DNA from: Pseudomonas vancouverensis | Lineage (GTDB): Bacteria; Pseudomonadota; Gammaproteobacteria; Pseudomonadales; Pseudomonadaceae | Length of the DNA stretch: 64,000 nt | Direction of reading: 5' to 3' | NCBI RefSeq assembly: GCF_004348895.1 | Contig: NZ_RRZK01000027.1 | Location: 62,001 to 126,000, forward strand | Part shown: positions 8,272 through 16,534 of the stretch, piece after piece | How positions within the stretch are numbered: position 1 is the stretch's first letter | Layout: each line of letters starts with the position of its first letter | Made by a program: the position numbers and the translations under genes | The notes under the pieces: generated by a model | Seen by the model: the letters and a program-made list of their open reading frames with translations, nothing else | Database searches by the model: none | What the model was told of the DNA's origin: nothing

Positions 8272-9351
8272 TCAGCGCGTCAGTACGCGGGCATGCCGGG
8301 CCTGCCAGCCCAGCCGGATGGTCGTGTCGATTGCAAAATGGGCGAATTCAAACTGGGACGACGGCACGCGCACGATCAGCGGTTTGTCGCTGAGCGCGGT
8401 CTCCACGTGCAGGTTGGTGTCGAGGCCGTGGTAGGCGACTTCGACGATAGTGCCGGTGACCTGGTTGTCGCAGTCACTGCCCTGCTCCGTCAGCACCTGC
8501 AAACGTTCAGGACGCACGACCACGGCTACCGGTTGGGCGGTGATCAGCGGCGCGTCGGTTTCAACGCGCAACTCCTGGCCGCTGACCCGCACGCTGTTCG
8601 GCCCCGAGCGCACGCCTTCGAGCAGGTTGCTGACACCGATGAAGTTGGCGACAAAGCGGCTATTGGGGTTCTCGTACAACTCGGTGGGGCTACCGCACTG
8701 GCAGACCTTGCCGCCGTCGAGCACCGCCATGCGGTCGGACATGACCAGAGCTTCTTCCTGGTCGTGGGTGACGATGATGAAGGTGATGCCGCTTTCGTGT
8801 TGCAGGCGCTTGAGTTCCAGTTGCATCTTTTCCCGCAGCTTTTTGTCGAGAGCGCCCAGGGGTTCGTCGAGCAACAACACCCGGGGACGCTTGACCAGCG
8901 CCCGCGCCAAGGCCACGCGCTGGCGTTGACCACCGGACAATTGATCAGGCTTGCGCTCGGCCAGTTCGCCCAGTTGCGCGGTGCTCAGGACGTCATCGAC
9001 CCGACGGCGAATCTCCGCTTCAGGCAGGCGCTCCATTTCCAGACCGTAGGCGATGTTCTTGCGCACGGTCATGTTGGGGAACAGCGCGTAGGACTGGAAC
9101 ATCAGGTTCAACGGACGCTTGTTGGCCGGCAACGGCGAGATGTCGTTGCCGTCCAGGTAGATGCAACCGGCGCTGGGGGTTTCGAAACCGGCGAGCATGC
9201 GCAGCAGCGTGGTCTTGCCGCAACCGGAGGGCCCGAGCAGCGCAAAGAACTCGTTCTCGCGGATGCTCAGCGACACCTCGTTGACCGCCAGACCGTTGCC
9301 ATACGACTTGCTGACCTTGTCCAGGATCAGTACCGCAGAAGAATTATTCAT
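8272..9351 (-). CDS. Polyamine-type ABC importer, ATPase subunit (PotA-like)
   Basis: This is a 359-residue ATPase of the spermidine/putrescine family. It has Walker A GPSGCGKTT, the Q-loop MFQSYALFPNMTV, signature LSGGQRQRVALARAL, Walker B LLLDEPLGALD and the switch IIVTHDQEEAL, followed from about residue 240 by a TOBE substrate-binding domain. It energises import by the two permeases upstream. It overlaps the end of the second permease gene by eight bases. The nucleotide-binding motifs are complete, so it should be active. Confidence 0.93.
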   Translation of the reverse strand: MNNSSAVLILDKVSKSYGNGLAVNEVSLSIRENEFFALLGPSGCGKTTLLRMLAGFETPSAGCIYLDGNDISPLPANKRPLNLMFQSYALFPNMTVRKNIAYGLEMERLPEAEIRRRVDDVLSTAQLGELAERKPDQLSGGQRQRVALARALVKRPRVLLLDEPLGALDKKLREKMQLELKRLQHESGITFIIVTHDQEEALVMSDRMAVLDGGKVCQCGSPTELYENPNSRFVANFIGVSNLLEGVRSGPNSVRVSGQELRVETDAPLITAQPVAVVVRPERLQVLTEQGSDCDNQVTGTIVEVAYHGLDTNLHVETALSDKPLIVRVPSSQFEFAHFAIDTTIRLGWQARHARVLTR

Positions 9352-10150
9352 GGGTGCGAGGAGCCTTGTTGAGACGCTGCGAAGCCAGCAGCGCGGTGAT
9401 GCTGACCAGCATCACCAGCGTCGCCAGAGCGTTGATTTCCGGGGTCACGCCGAAGCGGATCATGGCGTAGATCTGCATGGGCAAAGTGGTCGAAGCCTGG
9501 CCGGAGCCCGAGTTGAAAAAGGCGATGATGAATTCGTCCACCGACAGGGTGAACGAGAGCAGTCCACCGGCCAGCACACCGGGGAAGATCACCGGCAGCA
9601 GCACCCGGCGCAGCGTGGTGAACCAGCCGGCACCGAGGTCGATGGACGCTTCGAGAATCGAGTAGTCGAAGTGCTTGAGCCGCGTGCGCACCACGGCGCA
9701 GACAAAGGCAATGTTGAACACCGCGTGACTGATGATGATCGAGTGCAGGCCCAGGCCGACCTTGAGCAGGTTGAAGAAACTCAAAAGGGCAATCGCCAGG
9801 ACGATGTCGGGGATGATCATCGGCGCCATCAGCAAGGTGTCGACCACCTGGCCCTTGTGGTTGTCCTTGCGGCGCAACTCGATGCCCAGCGCGAGCAAGG
9901 TGCCGAGCACGCAGGCAATGAAGGTCGCCGACAACGCCACGATCAGGGTGTTGAGCGCCGCCGACAAAATCGCCGTGTTGTTGGCCAGTGCCGCGTACCA
10001 CTTCAGCGATACGCCACCCCAGGCGGTGGGCAGGCCGGACTTGTTGAACGAGAGCAGGATCAACACCAGGATCGGTATATAAAGGAAGGCATACACCAGC
10101 CCCAGGTGTGAACTCAGCACGGTGCCGCTGACCGAACGTGGCTGATTCAT
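9344..10150 (-). CDS. Polyamine-type ABC importer, permease (PotC/PotI-like)
   Basis: This is a 268-residue inner-membrane permease with about six helices. The EAA loop reads EASIDLGAGWFTTLRRVLLPVIFPGV, which contacts the ATPase in this family. The strings ILSFNKS-type start and SVDEFIIAFFNSG are typical of PotC/PotI. The start codon overlaps the stop of the other permease (ATGA). Confidence 0.92.
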   Translation of the reverse strand: MNQPRSVSGTVLSSHLGLVYAFLYIPILVLILLSFNKSGLPTAWGGVSLKWYAALANNTAILSAALNTLIVALSATFIACVLGTLLALGIELRRKDNHKGQVVDTLLMAPMIIPDIVLAIALLSFFNLLKVGLGLHSIIISHAVFNIAFVCAVVRTRLKHFDYSILEASIDLGAGWFTTLRRVLLPVIFPGVLAGGLLSFTLSVDEFIIAFFNSGSGQASTTLPMQIYAMIRFGVTPEINALATLVMLVSITALLASQRLNKAPRTHE

Positions 10151-11007
10151 GAGCGCGCCCCTTCTGCACGACGGGCCACCAGGGCCTGGATAAACAGCAG
10201 GATCAGCATGATCGCGATCAGGAAGAAGCTCAGCGCCGCGCCAAACGGCCAGTCCCGCGCCGTGAGGAACTGCGAATAGATCAGGTTGCCGACCATCTGC
10301 ACCTGCTTGCCGCCGAGCAGGTCGGCGGTGATGAAGTTGCCGATGCTGAGCACGAAGACAAACACCGCACCGGCGGCGATGCCGGGCACGCTGAGCGGCA
10401 GGATGATCCGACGGAAGGTCATCCAGCCCGAGGCGCCGAGGTCCCTGGAGGCGTCCCAGAGTTCGTTGTTGATGCGCGACAGCGAAGAGAAGATCGCCAG
10501 GATCACAAAGGGGATGTAGTTGTAGACCAGCCCCAGCACCACCGACGACTCGGTGTACAACAGGCTGATGGGCTCACCGCTGTAACCGAACATCTGCAGT
10601 ACGCGGTTGATCAAACCTTCACGGTTGAGCAGGACGATCCAGGCGTAGGTGCGGATCAGGTAGTTGCTCCAGAACGGCAGCATCACCAGGAACAGGAACA
10701 CCGCCTGACGCCGCCGTGGTGCCCGGGCAATCGCATAGGCTGCGGGGTAGCCGATCAATACGGCAAAGACCGTGGCGAGCCCGGCGATTTTTGCCGACTT
10801 GAGCAGGATGCCCAGGTACAGCGGATCAAACGCGCGCTGGTAGTTTTCCCAGGTGAACAGCCAGTCGATACCGCCGTAGGCACCGCGTTCGACGAAGCTG
10901 TAGACCAGCACCAGCAGGCAAGGCACCACCAGGAACATCAGCAGCCAGCCGAAGCCGGGCGCAAGAAGCCAGGCCGACAGACGCCTGTCAGCATGCAAAG
11001 CACTCAT
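10147..11007 (-). CDS. Polyamine-type ABC importer, permease (PotB/PotH-like)
   Basis: This is a 286-residue permease with about six membrane helices. It has the EAA-type loop DASRDLGASGWMTFRRIILP and the LPFWSNYLIRTYAWIVLL segment typical of PotB/PotH. It pairs with the downstream PotC-like subunit to form the channel. AGGATAGGG lies just before the ATG. A perfect hairpin separates it from the binding-protein gene, which suggests that the binding protein is made in excess. Confidence 0.92.
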   Translation of the reverse strand: MSALHADRRLSAWLLAPGFGWLLMFLVVPCLLVLVYSFVERGAYGGIDWLFTWENYQRAFDPLYLGILLKSAKIAGLATVFAVLIGYPAAYAIARAPRRRQAVFLFLVMLPFWSNYLIRTYAWIVLLNREGLINRVLQMFGYSGEPISLLYTESSVVLGLVYNYIPFVILAIFSSLSRINNELWDASRDLGASGWMTFRRIILPLSVPGIAAGAVFVFVLSIGNFITADLLGGKQVQMVGNLIYSQFLTARDWPFGAALSFFLIAIMLILLFIQALVARRAEGARS

Positions 11008-11053
11008 TAACCCTATCCTCCCGCCTCAGGACAGAGGCGGCTTGCGAGCGTGG

Positions 11054-11076
11054 CGAGGCATGCCGGGCATGCCTCG
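11054..11076 (-). terminator. Strong palindromic hairpin between binding protein and permease genes
   Basis: CGAGGCATGCC and GGCATGCCTCG form an 11-bp perfect inverted repeat around one central base. There is no T run, so it is less likely a full terminator than an RNA-stabilising or attenuating hairpin after the binding-protein gene, a common device in ABC importer operons. Confidence 0.6.
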
Positions 11077-11089
11077 AATCGATGCGGCG

Positions 11090-12145
11090 TTAGTTCTGCG
11101 CCGCCATGATTTCGGTGACGGCGCGGGTGTAGGCCTTCTGCGTGGTGCCGCCCAGATCGCGCAGTTGCTCCATCTTCACCAACTCGCTCGGGGCGATGGT
11201 CAGGTTCGGGTACTGCTTGAGCAGGTCCGCGGAGAGCCCGGCCATGGCAGCCTGGTTGGGGATTTTGTAGAGGATGTTTTCAGCGACCCAGACGTGGTTT
11301 TCCTTGGCCAACATGAAGTTGACGAACTTGAAGGCTTCCTCCTGGTGCTTGCTGCTTTTGAGCACGACCATGGTGTCCACCCACAGGTCGGAGCCCTCTT
11401 TCGGTACCACGAACTTGATCGCCGCGTTGGCCTGGGTGCCGTAGTTGCACCAGCCGTCCCAGGCATGGGCCATCAGCGATTCGCCGGAGGCGAGCTTGGA
11501 GTAGAAGGTCGTGTCGTCGAAGGCGAGGATGCGTTTCTTGGTGGCGATCAGTTGATCGCGAACGGCGGCAATCTGCTTGGGATCACTGTCGTTGACCGAC
11601 CAGCCCTTGGCGAGGAAGCCGGCACCGAGCATCCAGCGGTCGGTGGCGAGCATGGTCACCTTGCCCTTGAGGGTATCGCTCGGGTTGAGCAGTTCGTTCC
11701 AGCTCTGCGGCGCCGGCGTGACCAGATCGGAGCGGTAGCAGATGCCGGTGGTGCCCCAGGTGTAAGGGACCGAGAAATGGTTGCCCTTGTCGTATTCCAG
11801 GGAGGTGGCTTCGGGATAGAGGTTTTTCAGGTTGGGGACTTTGACCGGATCGATGTCGGCCAACAGGCCCTGCTTGTGCAGGACTTCGGCGAAGGGCGAA
11901 GAGACGAACACCACGTCGTAGCCTTCACCGCCGGACGCCATGAGCTTGCCCATGATTTCCTCGTTGGTCGCGTGCAACGCCTTGTCGACGTCGACGCCGC
12001 TGGCGGCCTTGAACTTCTCCAGCGCATCCGGGGCCATATAGCCGTCCCAGATGGAAATCACCATGTCTTTCGCACTTGCGGTTTGTGAAGCGATCGCCAG
12101 GGAAACGGCCAACCCGACGCACAGAAGATCATTCAGCTTGCTCAT
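11090..12145 (-). CDS. Polyamine-type ABC importer, periplasmic binding protein (PotD-like)
   Basis: This 351-residue protein has a Sec signal peptide (cut near TASA-KD) and the PotD/PotF fold: ISIWDGYMAPDALEKF at the mature N-terminus, GGEGYDVVFVSSPF, VPYTWGTTGICY, and LMAHAWDGWCNYG in the second lobe. The family binds putrescine, spermidine or related cationic amines. The acidic residues that hold the amine cannot be checked without a structure. It is the first gene of the minus-strand operon. Its promoter region is shared with the divergent GntR regulator gene. Confidence 0.9.
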   Translation of the reverse strand: MSKLNDLLCVGLAVSLAIASQTASAKDMVISIWDGYMAPDALEKFKAASGVDVDKALHATNEEIMGKLMASGGEGYDVVFVSSPFAEVLHKQGLLADIDPVKVPNLKNLYPEATSLEYDKGNHFSVPYTWGTTGICYRSDLVTPAPQSWNELLNPSDTLKGKVTMLATDRWMLGAGFLAKGWSVNDSDPKQIAAVRDQLIATKKRILAFDDTTFYSKLASGESLMAHAWDGWCNYGTQANAAIKFVVPKEGSDLWVDTMVVLKSSKHQEEAFKFVNFMLAKENHVWVAENILYKIPNQAAMAGLSADLLKQYPNLTIAPSELVKMEQLRDLGGTTQKAYTRAVTEIMAAQN

Positions 12146-12209
12146 AAATACTCACCCGACGATTGTTTATTGTTGTGTTCGAAGGCAGTACGGCAAAACG
12201 AGAAACGAT

Positions 12210-12245
12210 TACTGGTGTTTTTTTTTAGAAATTAGGACCAGTATC
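12210..12245. promoter_or_regulatory. Putative operator with nine-T motif, divergent control region
   Basis: TACTGGT (12210-12216) and ACCAGTA (12237-12243) form an inverted repeat enclosing nine T, then GAAATTAGGACCAGTATC. A very similar string (nine T, GAAAATAAGAC, AGCATC) lies at 13301-13326 before the second glycosyltransferase. It sits between the divergent binding-protein and regulator genes. I infer that the cluster's GntR protein binds there. Confidence 0.5.
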
Positions 12246-12345
12246 GAAAGATGTCAACGCTTTTCTTACTGCCTCACGCTTTGTCGGCGCTTGGCATAAA
12301 ATGAGCCCCTGAGTCCCACTGCGGATCACCGACGAGAACACACGC

Positions 12346-13278
12346 TTGAGCACAACAGCCGAAAAAAAGCCGCGCACCAACCACCTCGAACTGGCCCGTC
12401 GCATCCTCGAACACACCCAGGAAAGCGGCCTGGTGGCCGGCGATCCGCTGGCCGAACAGGCATTGGCGCGGACCTTCCAGGTCTCGCGTACGCTGATTCG
12501 CGGCGCGCTGAAAGTGCTTTTGGAAGAAAACCTGCTCAGCCATGAAGCCGGCAAGGGTTACAGCCTGCTGGCATCGCCCGCCGGGCAGGTGTTCAACGCC
12601 GCCCTGCCCCAGGCCGAAGAAGAGGAACTGGCCAATTCGGTGTTGCGCGATCGCATGGCCGGACGCCTGGGCGAGAGCATCAGCATCAGCGAGCTGATGC
12701 GTCGCTACGACATCGGCCGCCCGGCCGCGCAAAAGGCCTTGCAGCAACTGACCGAAAGCCAGGCGATCGAGCGCGGGCCGGGCCAGTCCTGGCTGTTTCG
12801 CCCGTCGCTGAACAGCCTCGCCGCCCTTGAAGAAAGCCTGAAATTCCGTCTGATTCTCGAACCTGAAGCGCTGCTCAGCCCGAGCTTCAATGCCGACCCG
12901 CAACGCCTCGCCCTGTTGCGCAGCGCCATGCAGGACTTGCTCGCAACGCCGGTGGAAGATTTCGATATCCAGCAGTTCCGCGAACTCGACATCAGCTTCC
13001 ACGAGCTGCTGGCGCAAAGCTGCGGCAACCGCTTCATCAGTGATGCCCTGCTGCAGCATCAAGGCCTGCGCCGCCTGCCGAACCTGCTGCCCTCGGTCAG
13101 CGTGCATCGCCTGCAGGAAGCCCTGCGCGAACACCTGCAAATCATTGCGCAGATCGAACGCGGACAGATGGAGATCGCCGCCGACTTGCTGCGCCTGCAC
13201 CTGCGCTTGAGTGCCGCGCAACGCCCGCAAACCGCCAACCGCGGCATCCCGCAAAGTCATCCGTTTGGGCGACGCTAA
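12346..13278 (+). CDS. GntR-family transcriptional regulator, FCD type, with a second helix-turn-helix
   Basis: This is a 310-residue regulator. Residues 15-75 form a GntR winged helix (LAEQALARTFQVSRTLIRGAL). Residues 111-140 look like a second winged helix (SISELMRRYDIGRPAAQKAL). Residues 155-290 form an all-helical FCD-type ligand domain with ELDISFHELL and REHLQIIAQI. Many FCD regulators sense small organic acids. The start is a TTG after a weak GAGAAC site. No better start is available upstream. It is divergent from the transporter operon and 100 bases before the second glycosyltransferase, so it most likely controls both. Confidence 0.85.
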   Translation: MSTTAEKKPRTNHLELARRILEHTQESGLVAGDPLAEQALARTFQVSRTLIRGALKVLLEENLLSHEAGKGYSLLASPAGQVFNAALPQAEEEELANSVLRDRMAGRLGESISISELMRRYDIGRPAAQKALQQLTESQAIERGPGQSWLFRPSLNSLAALEESLKFRLILEPEALLSPSFNADPQRLALLRSAMQDLLATPVEDFDIQQFRELDISFHELLAQSCGNRFISDALLQHQGLRRLPNLLPSVSVHRLQEALREHLQIIAQIERGQMEIAADLLRLHLRLSAAQRPQTANRGIPQSHPFGRR

Positions 13279-13295
13279 GCGCCGCGTAAAAACAT

Positions 13296-13326
13296 GATGA
13301 TTTTTTTTTGAAAATAAGACAGCATC
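13296..13326. promoter_or_regulatory. Second copy of the nine-T motif, before the plus-strand operon
   Basis: GATGA, nine T, GAAAATAAGACAGCATC: the T run, the GAAA-TA-GAC core and the AG-ATC end repeat the motif at 12218-12245. Short inverted ends (GATG and CATC) flank it. It lies 53 bases upstream of the glycosyltransferase start. Confidence 0.5.
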
Positions 13327-13378
13327 AAAAACACCTTCAGGAGCGGCGGGTCTTCCCCGCCATGGACAGTGCCTTGCC

Positions 13379-14653
13379 ATGCAAAAACAAAAACTGATCG
13401 CCCTGTTTCCCGAAGCCAGTTTCGGTGCGGCGTTGAACTGCATTGGTATCGCTCAGTCGCTGCGTGCGCTGGGTGCCAAACCGGTATTCATCTGTCATGA
13501 ACATTTTCAGGGGTTGTTCGCCGAATACGGTTTCGACGAGTACCCGATTCCGCAGGTGAGCCCGTTGTCGGCGGCGGAACACCAGCACTACTGGGAGCGC
13601 TTCATCGAGCGCAGCATTCCCTACTTCGACCAGACGCCGCTGGCGCAGATCGACAGTTACGTGGCACCCGCCTGGGAAGCCATCATCGACACCGCCATCG
13701 AGGCGGAAAAACCCTTGCAGCAGTTGCTCACTCGACTCAAGCCCGACGTCATCGTGCTCGACAACGTGGTGCTGTTCCCGGCCATCGTCAATGCCGGCTG
13801 CCCCTGGGTGCGCATGGTCTCCTGCGCCGAAACCGAACTGCCGGATGCCCGGGTCCCGCCCTATCTGTCCGGCGTGCTGGCCAGCGATAGCGAGGCCTGC
13901 GCGCGCTACACCGAGCAGTACCTCAAGGCCGTCAAACCGGCCCATGAACGCTTTTCACAGTTTCTCGCCAGTAACGGCACGCCGCCGTGCCCGCCGGGAC
14001 AGTTCCTCACCGATTCGCCGTACCTCAACCTGCTGCTGTCACCGACGCCGGTGCGTTATGAGCGCGAACAAGCGCTGGACCCGCAACGCTACGTCTACCT
14101 CGACGGTTGCGTGCGTCGCGAGGCGCCGTACATCGTCCCGCACTTTCCACGCCACAATGACGCGCCGCTGATCTACCTCAGCTTCGGCAGTCTCGGCGCC
14201 GCCGACACCGGCATGATGAAACGCCTGATCGACACCCTGTCGACCTTGCCCTATCGCTTCCTGGTCAATGTCGGCGCCTACCGCGACATGTACACCACGG
14301 TTCCGGACAACGTGTACCTCGACAGCTGGTTTGCCCAGCCGGCAGTGCTCAAGGAATGCGACCTGTTCATCCACCACGGCGGCAACAACAGCTTCTGCGA
14401 AGCGCTGTATTTCGGCCTGCCGTCGGTGATCATCCCGTATTGCTGGGACGGCCACGACAACGCCGCCCGCGCCGAGGAAACCGGCGTCGGTCGTTACCTG
14501 CCGCGCTTTGCCGATCCCTTGGCCGCCCTGCCCGCAGCGCTGGAACAGTTGCTGGCGGATCAGGCCATGCAACAACGCCTGCAAGCGTTCAGCGAGCGCA
14601 TGCAGGCGACCCGCGGCACTGACCTTGCCGCCCAAGCCATACTCGCGCTCTAG
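13379..14653 (+). CDS. Glycosyltransferase, macrolide/UGT type (GT1, GT-B fold), copy 2
   Basis: This 424-residue enzyme resembles the 6956-8239 glycosyltransferase along its whole length: LFPEASFGAALNCIGIAQ at the start, KPDVIVLDNVVLFPAI, YLSFGSLG, and the donor signature HHGGNNSFCEALYFGLP at about residues 332-348. Conserved charge and glycine positions suggest it is active. It is the first gene of the plus-strand operon, followed by the FAD oxidoreductase and a cupin. The ribosome site before the chosen ATG is weak. An ATG at 13362 is in another frame and is not an alternative. Confidence 0.87.
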   Translation: MQKQKLIALFPEASFGAALNCIGIAQSLRALGAKPVFICHEHFQGLFAEYGFDEYPIPQVSPLSAAEHQHYWERFIERSIPYFDQTPLAQIDSYVAPAWEAIIDTAIEAEKPLQQLLTRLKPDVIVLDNVVLFPAIVNAGCPWVRMVSCAETELPDARVPPYLSGVLASDSEACARYTEQYLKAVKPAHERFSQFLASNGTPPCPPGQFLTDSPYLNLLLSPTPVRYEREQALDPQRYVYLDGCVRREAPYIVPHFPRHNDAPLIYLSFGSLGAADTGMMKRLIDTLSTLPYRFLVNVGAYRDMYTTVPDNVYLDSWFAQPAVLKECDLFIHHGGNNSFCEALYFGLPSVIIPYCWDGHDNAARAEETGVGRYLPRFADPLAALPAALEQLLADQAMQQRLQAFSERMQATRGTDLAAQAILAL

Positions 14654-14723
14654 CCATAACAACAAAAACCGTCGGGCAACCGAACGCAATCGTCGCTGCC
14701 CGTCACACCGCCGGAGTTTCAGC

Positions 14724-16121
14724 ATGAATGCCCCACCGCGCCTTGATTCGCTCGATAACGTCCTGCCCCATCCCTACTGGCAGGACACCGTCACACCGCC
14801 ACCCGCGGCAGCGCCCCTCAGTGGCAAACTGCAGTTCGATCTGGTGGTGGTCGGCGGTGGGTTTACCGGACTGTGGACGGCCCTGCAGGCCCGCCAACGC
14901 CAGCCTGGTTTACGCATCGCCATCATCGAAGCGCGGCGCTGTGGTGGCGAGGCCAGTGGGCGCAATGGCGGCTTCTGCGCGCCGAGCATTTCCCATGGCG
15001 TGTCCAATGCACTCAAGCGCTGGCCGGATGAAGCGCAACAGCTGATCCGCCTGGGTCGGCAGAACCTCGACGAGCTGGCGGCCGACGTGCAGCACTACGG
15101 CATGCAGGTCGAGTTCGAACGCGCGGGCAAACTCAACGTCGCCACCCAACCGTGGCAGGTCGACGGCCTACGCGCTATGCAGCGCAACTACGCACGCTTC
15201 GGCATCGAGTGCGAGTGGCTGGAGGGCAGCGCGCTGGCGCAGAAACTCGATTCGCCGGCCTATGTGGCCGGCGTATTTGAACCCAATTACGCCCTGCTCA
15301 ACCCGGCAAAAATGGCTGCCGAGCTGCGCCGTGTCTGCCTTGAGCAAGGTATTGCCCTGTTCGAAAACAGCCCGGTGCAAAAACTCGAGGCCCACCGCGA
15401 CCACTTGCTCCTGCGTACGGCCGAGGGCGAGGTGATCGCCGGCAAGGTCGCCCTCGCCACCAACATTGCCCCACCGTTGCTCGGGCATCTGGCGTCGAGC
15501 GTGATCCCGGTCTACGACTATTCGCTAGTGACCGAACCACTGAGCGATGAACAACTGGCGGCCATCGGCTGGACCGGACGCTACGGCATCGCCGATGCCG
15601 GCAACCAGTTCCACTACCTGCGCAAGACCGCCGACAACCGCATGCTCTGGGCCGGCTTCGATGCGATCTACCACTTCGGTGGCCGCCGCGACGAAGCCCT
15701 GACTCAGCGCCCGGAAAGTTTCCGGCGCCTGGCCGAGCAGTTCCAGCAGGCTTTTCCGGCGCTGCGCGATGTGCGTTTCAGCCATGCCTGGGGCGGCATC
15801 ATCGACACCTCGGCGCGCACCACGCTCTTCACCGGGACCGAACATCAGGGCCGCGTCGCCTATGCCCTGGGCTTCACCGGGCAAGGGGTGTCCGCCAGCC
15901 GGTTCGCCGCACTGAACATGCTCGATCTTCTGGACGGCGAGCGCACCGAACGCACCCGCTTGCAGATGACTTCCAAGGCACCGTTTCGCTTCCCGCCCGA
16001 GCCCTTGCGTTACGTCGGCGTGAAACTGGCGCAACGCTCCCTGGCACGGGAGGACCGCGACGGTCACCGCAACGCACTGCTCAAGACCTTCGATGCCTTC
16101 GGCATCGGTTTCGATTCCTGA
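14724..16121 (+). CDS. FAD-dependent amine oxidoreductase (DAO family, PuuB/PauB-like)
   Basis: This is a 465-residue DAO-type flavoprotein. VVVGGGFTGLWTALQ (about 40-54) binds the ADP part of FAD, GGEASGRNGGF (about 74-84) is typical of gamma-glutamylputrescine oxidases, and ALGFTGQGVSASRFAA near the end completes the FAD site. These enzymes oxidise a C-N bond, releasing an aldehyde or imine. The CCGGAG site seven bases before the ATG fixes the start. In this cluster it would act on the imported or glycosylated amine and feed the aldehyde dehydrogenases (inference). Confidence 0.87.
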   Translation: MNAPPRLDSLDNVLPHPYWQDTVTPPPAAAPLSGKLQFDLVVVGGGFTGLWTALQARQRQPGLRIAIIEARRCGGEASGRNGGFCAPSISHGVSNALKRWPDEAQQLIRLGRQNLDELAADVQHYGMQVEFERAGKLNVATQPWQVDGLRAMQRNYARFGIECEWLEGSALAQKLDSPAYVAGVFEPNYALLNPAKMAAELRRVCLEQGIALFENSPVQKLEAHRDHLLLRTAEGEVIAGKVALATNIAPPLLGHLASSVIPVYDYSLVTEPLSDEQLAAIGWTGRYGIADAGNQFHYLRKTADNRMLWAGFDAIYHFGGRRDEALTQRPESFRRLAEQFQQAFPALRDVRFSHAWGGIIDTSARTTLFTGTEHQGRVAYALGFTGQGVSASRFAALNMLDLLDGERTERTRLQMTSKAPFRFPPEPLRYVGVKLAQRSLAREDRDGHRNALLKTFDAFGIGFDS

Positions 16122-16134
16122 TCCGGAGAGCCCC

Positions 16135-16500
16135 ATGTCCACAGCCCTGCCCCGTCACGTCATCGACTTCGCCAACCCTGAGCTGGCGCCCCGCGCAACC
16201 GATGTCAACGACCCTGCCCTGGTCGACACGCCCTATCGCAGCCACAGCTGGCGGCACTTTGTGGCGCCGGAGAAAAACGCCGTGGCCGGCATCTGGGAGG
16301 CCGGCCCACATCTGGAGCGCTGCGCGTGTGATTACGATGAGCTGTGCCACATTCTCGAAGGCACGGTGCGCCTGACCGATGCCGATGGCACCAGCCGCAC
16401 CTTTGGCGCGGGGGATTCGTTCGTGGTGGCCAGCGGCTTCAAGGGCACCTGGGAAAACCTCACGACGGTGCGCAAGGTGTACTTCATTCTTGGCGGATGA
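16135..16500 (+). CDS. Small cupin (Cupin_3 / EutQ-like), copy 3
   Basis: This is a 121-residue cupin. WEAGPHLERCACDYDELCHI and LEGTVRLTDADGTSRTF form the first motif, and GDSFVVASGFKGTWENLTTVRK the second, ending KVYFILGG. The strings DELCH and the final VRKVYF match the two minus-strand cupins. CCGGAG lies before the ATG and 13 bases separate it from the oxidoreductase gene. It ends facing the diguanylate cyclase gene. Confidence 0.8.
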   Translation: MSTALPRHVIDFANPELAPRATDVNDPALVDTPYRSHSWRHFVAPEKNAVAGIWEAGPHLERCACDYDELCHILEGTVRLTDADGTSRTFGAGDSFVVASGFKGTWENLTTVRKVYFILGG

Positions 16501-16510
16501 CGCGCCAGCC

Positions 16511-16534
16511 GGTACGTCGGGTTATCGACGTACC
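16511..16534. terminator. Two-way hairpin between convergent genes
   Basis: GGTACGTCG and CGACGTACC pair perfectly around a six-base loop (GGTTAT). The stop codon of the diguanylate cyclase (TAA on the minus strand, 16524-16522) falls inside the loop. No long T run follows on either side. Confidence 0.55.

Noticed and set aside
12274..13443. Minus-strand ORF of 389 codons
   Set aside because: It is antisense to the GntR regulator, rich in A, G, Q and R, and has no domain.
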